Assembly (NCBI RefSeq): GCF_049800955.1
Contig: NZ_JBNAGA010000002.1
Span: forward strand, 248,001 to 312,000
Source: JAKVBH01 sp049800955
Lineage (GTDB): Bacteria; Pseudomonadota; Alphaproteobacteria; Rhodobacterales; Rhodobacteraceae
DNA length: 64,000 nucleotides
Direction: 5' to 3'
The notes under the pieces are model-generated. The model had not been told where the DNA came from. It saw nothing but the letters and a program-made list of their open reading frames with translations, and ran no database searches. Below are positions 35,099 to 43,670 of this stretch, piece by piece. A program made the position numbers and the translations under genes. Each line of letters begins with the position of its first letter. Within the stretch, counting starts at the first letter, position 1.

Positions 35099-35725
35099 AT
35101 GCAGTCAAAACGCACAGCATCCGAGACCGGACAGGGACAAAGCGACCAAGAGCAGGCAGGCTCGCAAGACGCAGCATCTCCGGCGCGCGCCTATTGCCCC
35201 GTCGAGCAAGAATGGGTCGCTGTTCACGACACTGCTCCGCAGAATTCCGAATTGAGCTTGCGCGCCTGGCGGTTGTCCGACGCGCCCGTTTTGCGCAGAT
35301 TGCTGGATGATCCGGAGATGTGGCGCTTCTTGCCTGAACGGTTCCATGGCGTCATGAGTGATGCGGATGCCCGGGATCTGATCCGGCTGAAACACGCTAC
35401 GGCGCATCATATCGTTCAGGCGATCAGTTCGGGCGACGAGATCGTCGGGCAGGTGCGGCTTGAGTTCGAACCCGGGCGTCCACAGCGCATAGGCGAGCTG
35501 TCCTATTGGATTGGCAAACGCTATTGGGGCAAAGGTCTGGCCAGTACGATACTGCCACGTTTTACCAGCGCGCTTTTCACGGATCTGCCGCATCTTCTGC
35601 AGATCGAAGCGCGGGTTCACCCCGACAATACAGCGTCAGCCCATGTGCTCCGAAAATCCGGCTTCGCCTATCAGGAGAAACGGGAGGACGCAGATGGCAG
35701 GCATGTCTACGCGCGCCGGAGGTAG
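35099..35725 (+). CDS. GNAT-family N-acetyltransferase (RimJ-like)
   Basis: A 208-aa protein. After a polar N-terminal extension of about 55 residues, a GNAT fold follows: LRAWRLSDAPVLRRLLDDPEMWRFLPE, then IGELSYWIGKRYWGKGLAS, which holds the acetyl-CoA pyrophosphate loop, and VHPDNTASAHVLRKSGF. This layout is that of RimJ/RimL-type or sugar/amine acetyltransferases. The ATG at 35099 has AGGGGAG before it. Given its place beside the polysaccharide locus it could act on a sugar amine, but the fold is too general to say. Its stop abuts the convergent extensin-like gene. Confidence 0.75.
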   Translation: MQSKRTASETGQGQSDQEQAGSQDAASPARAYCPVEQEWVAVHDTAPQNSELSLRAWRLSDAPVLRRLLDDPEMWRFLPERFHGVMSDADARDLIRLKHATAHHIVQAISSGDEIVGQVRLEFEPGRPQRIGELSYWIGKRYWGKGLASTILPRFTSALFTDLPHLLQIEARVHPDNTASAHVLRKSGFAYQEKREDADGRHVYARRR

Positions 35726-36448
35726 CTAGCGGCAGGTCCCCCAGCCGCGCGCTTGCAAGTGGAAATGATCGGCATGCAGGGCGTTGTACTCCGGGCCCAG
35801 GGTCGTCTTGAACCAAATGCAAGCCGCGTCCCGGACCTGACGCAGGAAGATGCCCTCCGCGCCGTCCGATGACCAGTCAGACAAAAGCCGCAGGCGGCGC
35901 CCATCCACAAGGTCGAACCCACTGATATCAATGGCCTGCGCGGTCGCATGGGTGGACCAGCGCGTTGTGCTGCCGCGGATCGACCGGCAGTTGTAGCTTC
36001 CGATATGCCGGATCACTGACACCTCAGCCCCTAAAAGCGCCCGAGCCGCAGGTTGAATGCCGTGCCGCTCCCACATGGCTGTTCTCAGCGCTGTTGCGCA
36101 TGTTGTCTCAACCGGATCGAGACGCGCGGTACCAAGCGCCGAGACGCGCACGCGGGGTGCGATCCCGCAGGTCTCGCTCGCCGTCAGATCAGGCAGGGTC
36201 TCGATCTGACCGGCTTCGGCCAAAACGGACAAACACAGCGCATCCTCCTGCGCCGCCCAATCAAGTTTCCATTGGGTCAGCGGCGTCACCGGCGCATCGA
36301 TGTCCAAGGGTTCAAAGACGTTCCATTGCGGCGGCAGCGGTGATTGTGGATGTCGCAGTAAAGCCGTGGCGATCAACACGGCCGCGGCCAAAACGGCAAA
36401 CGCCGCAAGCCTCTTGAAGGGCCTGCGGCGTTTGGGGGATTCATTCAT
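35726..36448 (-). CDS. Extensin-like family protein, membrane-anchored
   Basis: A 240-aa protein with one N-terminal membrane helix (LAAFAVLAAAVLIATALL) and a periplasmic domain. It has the features of the bacterial extensin-like C-terminal family: CGIAPRVRVSALG, conserved cysteines, YNCRSIRGSTTRWSTHATAQAIDISGF, and the C-terminal HADHFHLQ. The HATAxAxD and DHFH motifs resemble LAS/D-Ala-D-Ala-peptidase zinc sites, so a peptidoglycan-related role is possible but unproven. It lies 30 bases downstream of ahcY on the same strand. Confidence 0.75.
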   Translation of the reverse strand: MNESPKRRRPFKRLAAFAVLAAAVLIATALLRHPQSPLPPQWNVFEPLDIDAPVTPLTQWKLDWAAQEDALCLSVLAEAGQIETLPDLTASETCGIAPRVRVSALGTARLDPVETTCATALRTAMWERHGIQPAARALLGAEVSVIRHIGSYNCRSIRGSTTRWSTHATAQAIDISGFDLVDGRRLRLLSDWSSDGAEGIFLRQVRDAACIWFKTTLGPEYNALHADHFHLQARGWGTCR

Positions 36449-36478
36449 GGGATCAGGACAAACCTGCGCGCCCGCGCC

Positions 36479-37867
36479 TTAGTAGCGGTAGTGCTCAGGC
36501 TTGAACGGGCCTTCGGGTTTCACACCGATGTAGGAGGCCTGATCGTCATTGAGTTTTGACAGCTTCACGCCGATGCGATCAAGGTGCAACCGCGCGACTT
36601 TTTCGTCCAGATGCTTGGGCAGGATATAGACCTCGTTCTTGTACTCATCCCCACGCTGCCACAGCTCCATCTGCGCCAGAACCTGGTTTGTAAACGAGGC
36701 AGACATCACGAAAGAGGGATGCCCCGTCGCGTTGCCGAGGTTCAGAAGACGGCCCTCAGAGAGCAGGATGATCCGGTTGCCCGAAGGCATCTCGATCATG
36801 TCCACCTGATCCTTGATGTTGGTCCATTTGTGGTTCTTGAGGTTGGCGACCTGGATTTCGTTGTCGAAGTGACCGATGTTACCGACAATCGCCATATCCT
36901 TCATCGCGCGCATGTGCTCGATGCGGATCACATCCTTGTTGCCTGTCGTGGTGATGAAGACATCTGCTGTCTCCACAGCATCCTCAAGCGTCACCACTTC
37001 AAAGCCGTCCATCGCGGCTTGCAACGCACAGATCGGGTCCACTTCCGTGACTTTGACCCGCGCACCGGCGCCAGCGAGAGACGCCGCAGAGCCCTTGCCC
37101 ACATCGCCGTACCCACAGACAACCGCGACCTTGCCTGCCATCATCGTATCGGTCGCGCGGCGGATGCCGTCCACGAGGCTCTCTTTGCAGCCGTATTTGT
37201 TGTCGAACTTCGATTTCGTGACGGAATCGTTCACGTTGATGGCCGGGAAAGGCAGCTGACCGCTCTTGTGCAGTTCATAGAGACGGTGCACGCCGGTTGT
37301 CGTTTCCTCGGAAACGCCAATGATCTGATCACGCGTTTTGGTGAACCAGCCCGGCGATGCAGCCATGCGTTTCTTGATCTGCGCCTTGATCACCTCTTCC
37401 TCTTCAGAGGCGGGCACGGGAATGATGTCTTCACCCGCTTCCGCGCGGGCGCCCAGCAAGACGTAAAGCGTTGCGTCGCCGCCATCGTCGAGGATCAGGT
37501 TTGGTCCATCGTCAAACATGAAGGATTTGTCGAGGTAGTCCCAATGCTCTTCGAGCGACTGCCCCTTGATCGCAAAGACGGGAACGCCCGCTTCAGCAAT
37601 CGCAGCCGCCGCATGATCTTGCGTGGAGAAGATGTTGCACGAGGCCCAGCGGACATCGGCGCCCAGTGACGTCAGGGTCTCGATCAATACAGCTGTCTGG
37701 ATCGTCATGTGCAGCGACCCCACAATGCGCGCGCCCTTGAGCGGCTGGCTCTCGCCATATTCCTCGCGCAGCGACATCAGGCCCGGCATTTCTGTCTCAG
37801 CAATATCGAGCTCTTTGCGGCCAAATTCCGCAAGCGCGATGTCTTTCACGATATAGTCTTTTGCCAT
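36479..37867 (-). CDS. ahcY: Adenosylhomocysteinase
   Basis: A 462-aa NAD-dependent enzyme that splits S-adenosylhomocysteine into adenosine and homocysteine, relieving inhibition of methyltransferases. Visible are [33 protein letters not shown], the [20 protein letters not shown] dinucleotide loop and the conserved C-terminal [13 protein letters not shown], which completes the NAD site of a neighbour subunit. The frame is open 89 codons upstream, but the ATG at 37867 begins the conserved chain ([17 protein letters not shown]). Divergent from the HD-hydrolase gene. Confidence 0.97.
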   Translation of the reverse strand: MAKDYIVKDIALAEFGRKELDIAETEMPGLMSLREEYGESQPLKGARIVGSLHMTIQTAVLIETLTSLGADVRWASCNIFSTQDHAAAAIAEAGVPVFAIKGQSLEEHWDYLDKSFMFDDGPNLILDDGGDATLYVLLGARAEAGEDIIPVPASEEEEVIKAQIKKRMAASPGWFTKTRDQIIGVSEETTTGVHRLYELHKSGQLPFPAINVNDSVTKSKFDNKYGCKESLVDGIRRATDTMMAGKVAVVCGYGDVGKGSAASLAGAGARVKVTEVDPICALQAAMDGFEVVTLEDAVETADVFITTTGNKDVIRIEHMRAMKDMAIVGNIGHFDNEIQVANLKNHKWTNIKDQVDMIEMPSGNRIILLSEGRLLNLGNATGHPSFVMSASFTNQVLAQMELWQRGDEYKNEVYILPKHLDEKVARLHLDRIGVKLSKLNDDQASYIGVKPEGPFKPEHYRY

Positions 37868-37922
37868 GGCATCCGGCCTTTCAAATGATATCTCTTTGCC
37901 AGCCAGATAGCATTGGCATGGC

Positions 37923-37947
37923 TGCGGAACAATGCGAGATTGCCGCA
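37923..37947. promoter_or_regulatory. Dyad in the ahcY upstream region
   Basis: TGCGG, an AA bulge, CAAT, a 5-base loop, then ATTG and CCGCA form a 9-bp imperfect dyad. It lies 56-80 bases before ahcY and 45 bases before the divergent HD gene. It could be a protein-binding site or a 5'-UTR hairpin. It does not match an SAH riboswitch that I can recognise. Confidence 0.25.
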
Positions 37948-37991
37948 CCTGCCAAGAGCCGCTACACCGGCTATTCCAGTGGAGAAGAGCC

Positions 37992-38588
37992 ATGCCCGCA
38001 AAACCGACCCGCGCCTGGCAGCGTATGTTGTCCGGCAGACGTCTGGACCTGCTTGATCCAACTCCCATGGATATCGAAATCGAGGATATCGCCCACGGCC
38101 TGGCCTTTGTCGCGCGGTGGAACGGGCAGACCAAAGGCGATTATGCCTATTCGGTCGCGGAGCATTCCCTCCTCGTTGAACAGATCTACAGCAGGCTTGT
38201 CGCCAAACCGGAGCCGCGCTGGCAATTGGCCGCCCTGCTGCACGACGCGCCGGAATACGTCATTGGCGACATGATCAGCCCGGTCAAAGCCTCGGTGGGC
38301 GACGGCTACGGCGCGCTGGATGATCGTTTGACGGCAGCCATTCACCTGCGGTTTGGCCTGCCCGCCGCCATTCCCAAGCCGGTCAAAACCATGATCAAGA
38401 AAGCCGACAAGATCAGCGCGTGGATGGAGGCCACCCAAATCGCCGGGTTTGATCCGCGCGAAGCCGACAAATTTTTCGGAAAACCCGATGGCGCTGTCAC
38501 TGATGGGCTCTCGATAACTCTGCGCGCGCCCAAAGACGTGCGGGATGATTTCACACGGCGCCATGCGGCGCTGTTGGAGCTGTGCTGA
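37992..38588 (+). CDS. HD-domain hydrolase (YfbR-like nucleotidase family)
   Basis: A 198-aa HD-superfamily phosphohydrolase. Metal ligands are in [25 protein letters not shown] and a later Asp, the H..HD..D pattern of YfbR/YedJ-type enzymes that dephosphorylate nucleotides. GGAGAAGAG stands right before the ATG at 37992, which is preferred to an upstream ATG at 37932. Its stop overlaps the next GNAT gene by one base (TGATG). The exact substrate is unknown. Confidence 0.82.
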   Translation: MPAKPTRAWQRMLSGRRLDLLDPTPMDIEIEDIAHGLAFVARWNGQTKGDYAYSVAEHSLLVEQIYSRLVAKPEPRWQLAALLHDAPEYVIGDMISPVKASVGDGYGALDDRLTAAIHLRFGLPAAIPKPVKTMIKKADKISAWMEATQIAGFDPREADKFFGKPDGAVTDGLSITLRAPKDVRDDFTRRHAALLELC

Positions 38589-39076
38589 TGTCCGCAACGA
38601 TCCGACGCGGCTCCCGATTGGACATGCGCGACACGGCCGCGCTGCTCAATGAGATTATCTCCGTGGGCGGGACAACCGCCTTGACCGAGCCGCTGACAGA
38701 ACAGGCTTTGTCGGACTGGCTGAGTGCTGACGCGGATCGTTCGGCCTGGCATGTGGCTGAAGCTGGAGGTCGCGTTGTGGGCTTTCAGTGGATCGGCCCC
38801 TTTCCCAACCTCCCGCCTGAGGCCTGCGAGATCGGGACGTTCGTGAAGACAGGTCAGACGGGCCTTGGCATCGGCTCCCGGCTTTTTGATGCGACGCGCA
38901 AAGAGGCGCGACGTCTGGGCTATTCCTGGATCAACGCAAATATCCGCGCGGACAATGAAGGCGGTTTGATATTTTACCAAAGTCGCGGCTTTCGCGATTA
39001 TGGGCGCCTCGAGGATGTTGCGCTGGAAAGCGGCGCCCTCGTTGACAAGATACTCAAGCGCTTTGATCTGGACTGA
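38588..39076 (+). CDS. GNAT-family N-acetyltransferase
   Basis: A 162-aa GNAT protein. RRGSRLDMRDTAALLNEII at the N-terminus, FVKTGQTGLGIGSRLFDATRKEARRLGY as the acetyl-CoA loop, and NEGGLIFYQSRGFRDYG near the end are typical. The ATG at 38588 overlaps the stop of the HD gene, so the two are co-translated. It resembles phosphinothricin-type or L-amino-acid acetyltransferases, but specificity cannot be read. Confidence 0.8.
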   Translation: MSATIRRGSRLDMRDTAALLNEIISVGGTTALTEPLTEQALSDWLSADADRSAWHVAEAGGRVVGFQWIGPFPNLPPEACEIGTFVKTGQTGLGIGSRLFDATRKEARRLGYSWINANIRADNEGGLIFYQSRGFRDYGRLEDVALESGALVDKILKRFDLD

Positions 39077-39159
39077 CGCAGCGTTGCGTCGATCAATCAT
39101 GCTGACTTTTGCAACATCACCCGTTAGCCCTGTATCCGACAGACGCAACGGAGGGTGCC

Positions 39160-40338
39160 ATGGCTGATGATATCGTAATTCTTGGAGGTGCACGCACCGC
39201 GATCGGGACTTTCGGCGGCGCTTTGGCCCAAACAGCTCCCATCGATCTCGGCACCGTCGCGTCAAAAGCTGCGCTGGAGCGCGCAGGTGTTGACGGTGCT
39301 CAGATTGGACACGTGGCCTTTGGGCATATCATCAACACAGAGCCACGTGACATGTACTTGTCCCGCGTCGCATCCATGGATGCGGGCGTGCCCGATTCGG
39401 TGCCTGCGATGAACGTGAACCGTCTGTGCGGCTCTGGCGTGCAGGCGATCATATCGGTGGCGCAATCGCTCATGCTCGGGGATGCGGACTTCGGCCTGGC
39501 TGGCGGTGCGGAATGCATGAGCCGTTCGCCCTACATCATTCCCGGCCAGCGCTGGGGCACCAAGATGGGCGACACCAACACCCAGGACATGATGCTCGGC
39601 GCGTTGAATTGCCCCTTTGGCACAGGACATATGGGCGTCACGGCTGAGAACGTCGCCGCTGAGCATGGCGTGGATCGCGCCGCACAAGACGCTTTCGCCC
39701 TGCAAAGCCAGGAGCGCGCGGCCCATGCCATCGCTGAGGGGCGCTTTGCTGAACAGATCGTGCCTGTCATGGTGCGCAAACGCCGCGAGGAAGTTGCCTT
39801 CGAGGTTGACGAACACCCCAAGGCCACGACCATGGACGCGTTGGGCAGCCTGCGCACCGTCTTTCAAAAAGACGGCACCGTGACCGCTGGGAACGCCTCA
39901 GGCATCAACGATGGCGCAGCGGCACTTGTGCTGGCGCGTGCGTCGGCGGCTGAAGCTGCGGGGCTGACGCCGCGCGCCCGCATCCTCGGCTATGCCCACG
40001 CCGGCGTGCGCCCCGAAGTGATGGGGATCGGCCCGGTCCCGGCCGTTGAAGCCCTTCTGGAACGGACCGGACTTTCGGTCGGTGATTTCGACGTCATCGA
40101 GTCCAATGAAGCCTTTGCCGCACAAGCTCTCGCTGTCACGCATGCTCTGGGTTTTGATCCCGCGCGGGTGAACCCGAATGGCGGGGCGATTGCCCTTGGT
40201 CACCCTGTCGGTGCAACTGGTGCCATCATAACCGTGAAAGCCCTCTATGAGTTGGAGCGGATTGGCGGGCGAAAGGCTCTGATCACGATGTGCATCGGCG
40301 GCGGGCAAGGCATCGCATTGGCTATTGAACGCATCTGA
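39160..40338 (+). CDS. Acetyl-CoA C-acetyltransferase (thiolase)
   Basis: A 392-aa biosynthetic-type thiolase. The nucleophilic Cys is in VNRLCGSGVQAI (about residue 90), the His in GGAIALGHPVGATGA, and the second Cys in TMCIGGGQG. It condenses two acetyl-CoA to acetoacetyl-CoA or does the reverse, as in polyhydroxybutyrate (PhaA) or ketone metabolism. The ATG at 39160 follows GGAGGGTG. No phaB or phaC is adjacent, so the pathway assignment stays open. Confidence 0.9.
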   Translation: MADDIVILGGARTAIGTFGGALAQTAPIDLGTVASKAALERAGVDGAQIGHVAFGHIINTEPRDMYLSRVASMDAGVPDSVPAMNVNRLCGSGVQAIISVAQSLMLGDADFGLAGGAECMSRSPYIIPGQRWGTKMGDTNTQDMMLGALNCPFGTGHMGVTAENVAAEHGVDRAAQDAFALQSQERAAHAIAEGRFAEQIVPVMVRKRREEVAFEVDEHPKATTMDALGSLRTVFQKDGTVTAGNASGINDGAAALVLARASAAEAAGLTPRARILGYAHAGVRPEVMGIGPVPAVEALLERTGLSVGDFDVIESNEAFAAQALAVTHALGFDPARVNPNGGAIALGHPVGATGAIITVKALYELERIGGRKALITMCIGGGQGIALAIERI

Positions 40339-40479
40339 TACGCACGTTGTGCCTGCTGAAAAGTCGTTCATACCTGTTCTCAGGGTATCGTTTTGGGCGA
40401 ATTCAGCCCGGCTTTAAGGTCTTTTTCACACTGCTTTGCGACACACTGCCTGATCCATTGGGTTGTCTCGGAGCGGCAT

Positions 40480-42696
40480 ATGAACCTGGCCAGCAAATTG
40501 CGAGAAGAACGACGCGCGCGCCTCGCAGCGGAACGCTTGCTTGAGCTCAAACAGGCGGAACTGGTCGCAGCCAACCGGAAACTCGGGCGCCACGCGCAGG
40601 CGCTCACATCTGAAATCGAAGAAACGCGCGAGGAAGTCTTAAGCGTCAAATCCGAGAACGAGCGGGTTCTGCTGGATTTGAATGTGGCCACTGAGCAGGC
40701 TGCTGTCGCTGAGCGACGCTTATGGCGATCGGTCCAGGCGCTGCCGGATGGGTTTGCAATCTTCGATGCTGACAATTGTCTGCTGGCCGCGAATGACGCT
40801 TACATGGCTGTGTTTGAAGGCCTGGCCGAGGTCCAGCCTGGCATCACCTATGTCCGTATTCTTCAGCTTTTGACGGAAGAGGGCATCGTTGACATTGGCC
40901 ATGAAACGCCTGCGGACTGGCGCGCGTCCATGCTGCGCCGCTGGCAAAGCGCAACACCTGATCCCAAAGTGGTCAAGCTGTGGAACGGCGCATCCATCAA
41001 ACTTCTGGATCAGCGCGGCCCGGATGGAGACGTTGTCAGCCTCGCACTGAATATCACAGAAACTGTCGCCTACGAACGCAGACTGAAGATCGCCAAGCGC
41101 AAGGCAGAAGCGGCCAACCGCGCCAAATCAGCCTTCCTCGCCAATATGAGCCACGAGATCAGAACACCCATGAACGGTGTCATCGGTATGGCGGATCTGC
41201 TCACGGACACGGAACTCACCGAAGAACAGCAGCTCTACGTCAGCACGATGAAAAACTCTGGCGAAGCGTTGCTGGTAATCATCAATGATGTTCTGGATTA
41301 CTCCAAGATCGAAGCCGACAAGCTCGAACTGCATCCGGAGGCCTTTGATCTGGAGCGCGCGATCCATGAGATCGTCATGCTTTTGCAACCAACGGCCCGG
41401 GACAAAGGGATTGACCTGCTTGTCGACTACGACATGTTCCTGCCCACGGAATTCGTTGGCGATCCCGGGCGTATTCGCCAGGTTCTGACCAACATCATTG
41501 GCAATGCGGTGAAATTCACACTGGAAGGCCATGTTTTGGTACGCATCGTCGGCGTGCCTCGTGAAGACGGCTCGTCTACGGTTCACGTCACCGTCGAAGA
41601 CACCGGAATCGGGATCCCTGAGGACAAGGTCAAACACGTATTTGGCGAATTCAATCAGGTTGAAGATGATCGCAATCGCAAATTTGAAGGCACGGGCCTC
41701 GGGCTCGCCATCTCCAAACGTCTGATCGAAATGATGGGCGGCCGGATTTGGGTCGACAGTGAGATCGGACGTGGGTCTTCCTTCGGGTTCCAGATGACGC
41801 TCCCCTCGCCAAGTGGAGAATTCGCAGCCCCTCCGAAATTGCCAAGTTTCCTCAAGCGTGTCCTCATCGTGGATGATCAACCGGTCAATGCCCTAATCCT
41901 CGAGAAACAGCTATCGGTTCTCAATATCAAGACGGAGACGTGCAAAAACGGTTTGGAAGCTCTTGAGTTGCTGAAACAAGGGAGCGTTTTCGATCTCGTA
42001 CTGACCGACCACAACATGCCGGAGATGGACGGTCTGGAGCTAGTTGGCGAAATGCATCAAGCAGGGATCCAAACACCCACGATCATGCTGAGTTCGAACA
42101 CAGCCTTCGTCGAGAGCGACCCATCGTCCAAGCTATTGAGCGCCGTATTGCAAAAACCGATTCCGCGGCGGTTCCTTTTTGAGAAGCTCATGGCGCTTGA
42201 TCCATCAAGGGCCTCAGCTGATATCGATAGCGTAGCCGTTCTGCCGCAACCCGAAGAAGAGGACGAAGACCCCAACCGCGGCCCCGCCATCCGCGTTCTG
42301 ACCGCAGAAGACAACAAAACGAACCAACTCGTGTTCAAGAAAATGACAAAGTCCATGAACATCGAACTGGAGTTTGCGGACAATGGTCTCGACGCGGTGG
42401 AACTGCATCAGAGCTTTCAGCCGGATATCATCTTTATGGACATTTCCATGCCCAAACTTGACGGCAAGGCCGCTACAGCCAAAATCCGCCAAGCCGAACG
42501 TGGATCAGGAAAACACACGCCAATCATTGCCTGTACAGCACATGCGATGGCCGGCGACAAAGACAGTATTCTGGACGCAGGACTTGATGACTATTTGACC
42601 AAGCCGCTCAAACGCGCGGATATCGAAAGGATGATCAGCCTGTATTCAACCGCAGCGTCTGAGGACGTCCCTGCGTTCCGGTCAGCGAAGGGCTGA
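40480..42696 (+). CDS. Soluble hybrid sensor histidine kinase with PAS and two receiver domains
   Basis: A 738-aa cytoplasmic kinase. The first 75 residues are a coiled coil (LREERRARLAAERLLELKQAEL). A PAS-like domain follows (about 85-190: ALPDGFAIFDADNCLLAANDAY). HisKA has H225 in [11 protein letters not shown] and the ATPase has EDTGIGIPEDK and GTGLGLAIS. Then come two receivers, with D510 (LTDHNMPEMDG) and D654 (MDISMPKLDG). No membrane helix or HPt is present. The ATG at 40480 after CGGAGCGG is preferred to a TTG at 40393. It probably hands phosphate to a separate HPt/response regulator. Signal unknown. Confidence 0.9.
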   Translation: MNLASKLREERRARLAAERLLELKQAELVAANRKLGRHAQALTSEIEETREEVLSVKSENERVLLDLNVATEQAAVAERRLWRSVQALPDGFAIFDADNCLLAANDAYMAVFEGLAEVQPGITYVRILQLLTEEGIVDIGHETPADWRASMLRRWQSATPDPKVVKLWNGASIKLLDQRGPDGDVVSLALNITETVAYERRLKIAKRKAEAANRAKSAFLANMSHEIRTPMNGVIGMADLLTDTELTEEQQLYVSTMKNSGEALLVIINDVLDYSKIEADKLELHPEAFDLERAIHEIVMLLQPTARDKGIDLLVDYDMFLPTEFVGDPGRIRQVLTNIIGNAVKFTLEGHVLVRIVGVPREDGSSTVHVTVEDTGIGIPEDKVKHVFGEFNQVEDDRNRKFEGTGLGLAISKRLIEMMGGRIWVDSEIGRGSSFGFQMTLPSPSGEFAAPPKLPSFLKRVLIVDDQPVNALILEKQLSVLNIKTETCKNGLEALELLKQGSVFDLVLTDHNMPEMDGLELVGEMHQAGIQTPTIMLSSNTAFVESDPSSKLLSAVLQKPIPRRFLFEKLMALDPSRASADIDSVAVLPQPEEEDEDPNRGPAIRVLTAEDNKTNQLVFKKMTKSMNIELEFADNGLDAVELHQSFQPDIIFMDISMPKLDGKAATAKIRQAERGSGKHTPIIACTAHAMAGDKDSILDAGLDDYLTKPLKRADIERMISLYSTAASEDVPAFRSAKG

Positions 42697-42774
42697 CACG
42701 AAAGGCAACAGCCTGCGGACCGACATTCGAAATCACATGGATCGCGCAATCAAAGCACTTCGCGAAAACCCTGG

Positions 42775-42815
42775 ATCACCAAAACACTGCCAAGCAACTG
42801 CTTTCTGGTGATTTT
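42775..42815 (+). terminator. Candidate terminator between hybrid kinase and yaaA
   Basis: ATCACCA (42775-42781) pairs perfectly with TGGTGAT (42806-42812), followed by TTT. The 24-base loop is long, which weakens the call. It lies in the 174-base gap between two convergent genes. Confidence 0.3.
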
Positions 42816-42870
42816 CGTGATGCGCGATGTATCAGATTTCCATCAAAGTACTTTCGTCGGTCAGGCGCAA

Positions 42871-43641
42871 TTAAGCTTGTGCTTCGCGCAAAAAGACGGG
42901 CTTTTCTGGGCTCGAAAGGGCTTCATCGAACACGTAGCCGTCACGATCAAATGACAAGATGTCCTTCGGTTCTGTCAATTTGTTTTCAACAAGGAAGCGC
43001 GCCATCGCACCGCGTGCGCGTTTCGCAAAGAAACTCACGATTTTTGGGGTCCCGCCTTTGAGTTCCATGAATTGTGGCGTGATAACGTCGAGGTCGAGCC
43101 TCTCCAAATCAACCGCACCGAAATACTCTTGGCTCGCACAATTCACGAGTGTCGAGGTTCCCATGTCGCGCGCCTGAGCATTCAGCGCTTTTGACAAAGC
43201 ATCTCCCCAATACTGATAGAGATTCGTGCCACGACGCGTCTTGAGACGGCTGCCCATTTCCAGCCGATAGGGCTGGATACCGTCCATCGGCGTCAAAACA
43301 CCGTACAGCCCAGACAAAATGCGCAAGCGATCCTGCGCCCATGCCAGCGCCTCGGCATCCATCGTCCGGGCATCCAACCCCTGATATGTGTCTCCGGCAA
43401 ACGCGAATATGGCCGGACGCGTTGTGTTGAGGTCCGGCTCTGCTTCAAAGCTGCGGAAGCGATCTCGGTTCAGGCGAGCCAGATCATCGGATAAATCCAT
43501 CAAGCCTTTCAAATCACGCAAGGTAAGGTTGCGCGCCGTCTTTGACAGACGCACCGCGTCGGCCTGCATCGCTGGTTGCGATGGTGTATGATCGACCGGA
43601 TCCCAATCCAGTCGCTTGGCCGGAGAAATAACGACAAGCAT
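42871..43641 (-). CDS. yaaA: Peroxide stress protein YaaA (DUF328)
   Basis: A 256-aa cytoplasmic protein with the family start MLVVISPAKRLDWD, the segment LRILSGLYGVLTPMDGIQPYRLEMG, and the C-terminal VSFFAKRARGAMARFLVEN. In E. coli the protein limits free iron and oxidative damage during peroxide stress and binds DNA. Length is as expected. It lies 29 bases downstream of recQ on the same strand, a possible repair/stress pair. Confidence 0.92.
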   Translation of the reverse strand: MLVVISPAKRLDWDPVDHTPSQPAMQADAVRLSKTARNLTLRDLKGLMDLSDDLARLNRDRFRSFEAEPDLNTTRPAIFAFAGDTYQGLDARTMDAEALAWAQDRLRILSGLYGVLTPMDGIQPYRLEMGSRLKTRRGTNLYQYWGDALSKALNAQARDMGTSTLVNCASQEYFGAVDLERLDLDVITPQFMELKGGTPKIVSFFAKRARGAMARFLVENKLTEPKDILSFDRDGYVFDEALSSPEKPVFLREAQA

Positions 43642-43670
43642 TCCGCATCCCTTTACTGATTTAGCCTGAT

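Noticed and set aside
34936..35115. ATG at 35115 as start of the SGNH/GH protein
   Set aside because: It would put 60 extra residues before a clean signal peptide and run into the promoter of the divergent GNAT gene.
37868..37991. SAH riboswitch before ahcY
   Set aside because: A dyad is present, but the conserved SAH-aptamer blocks are not visible.
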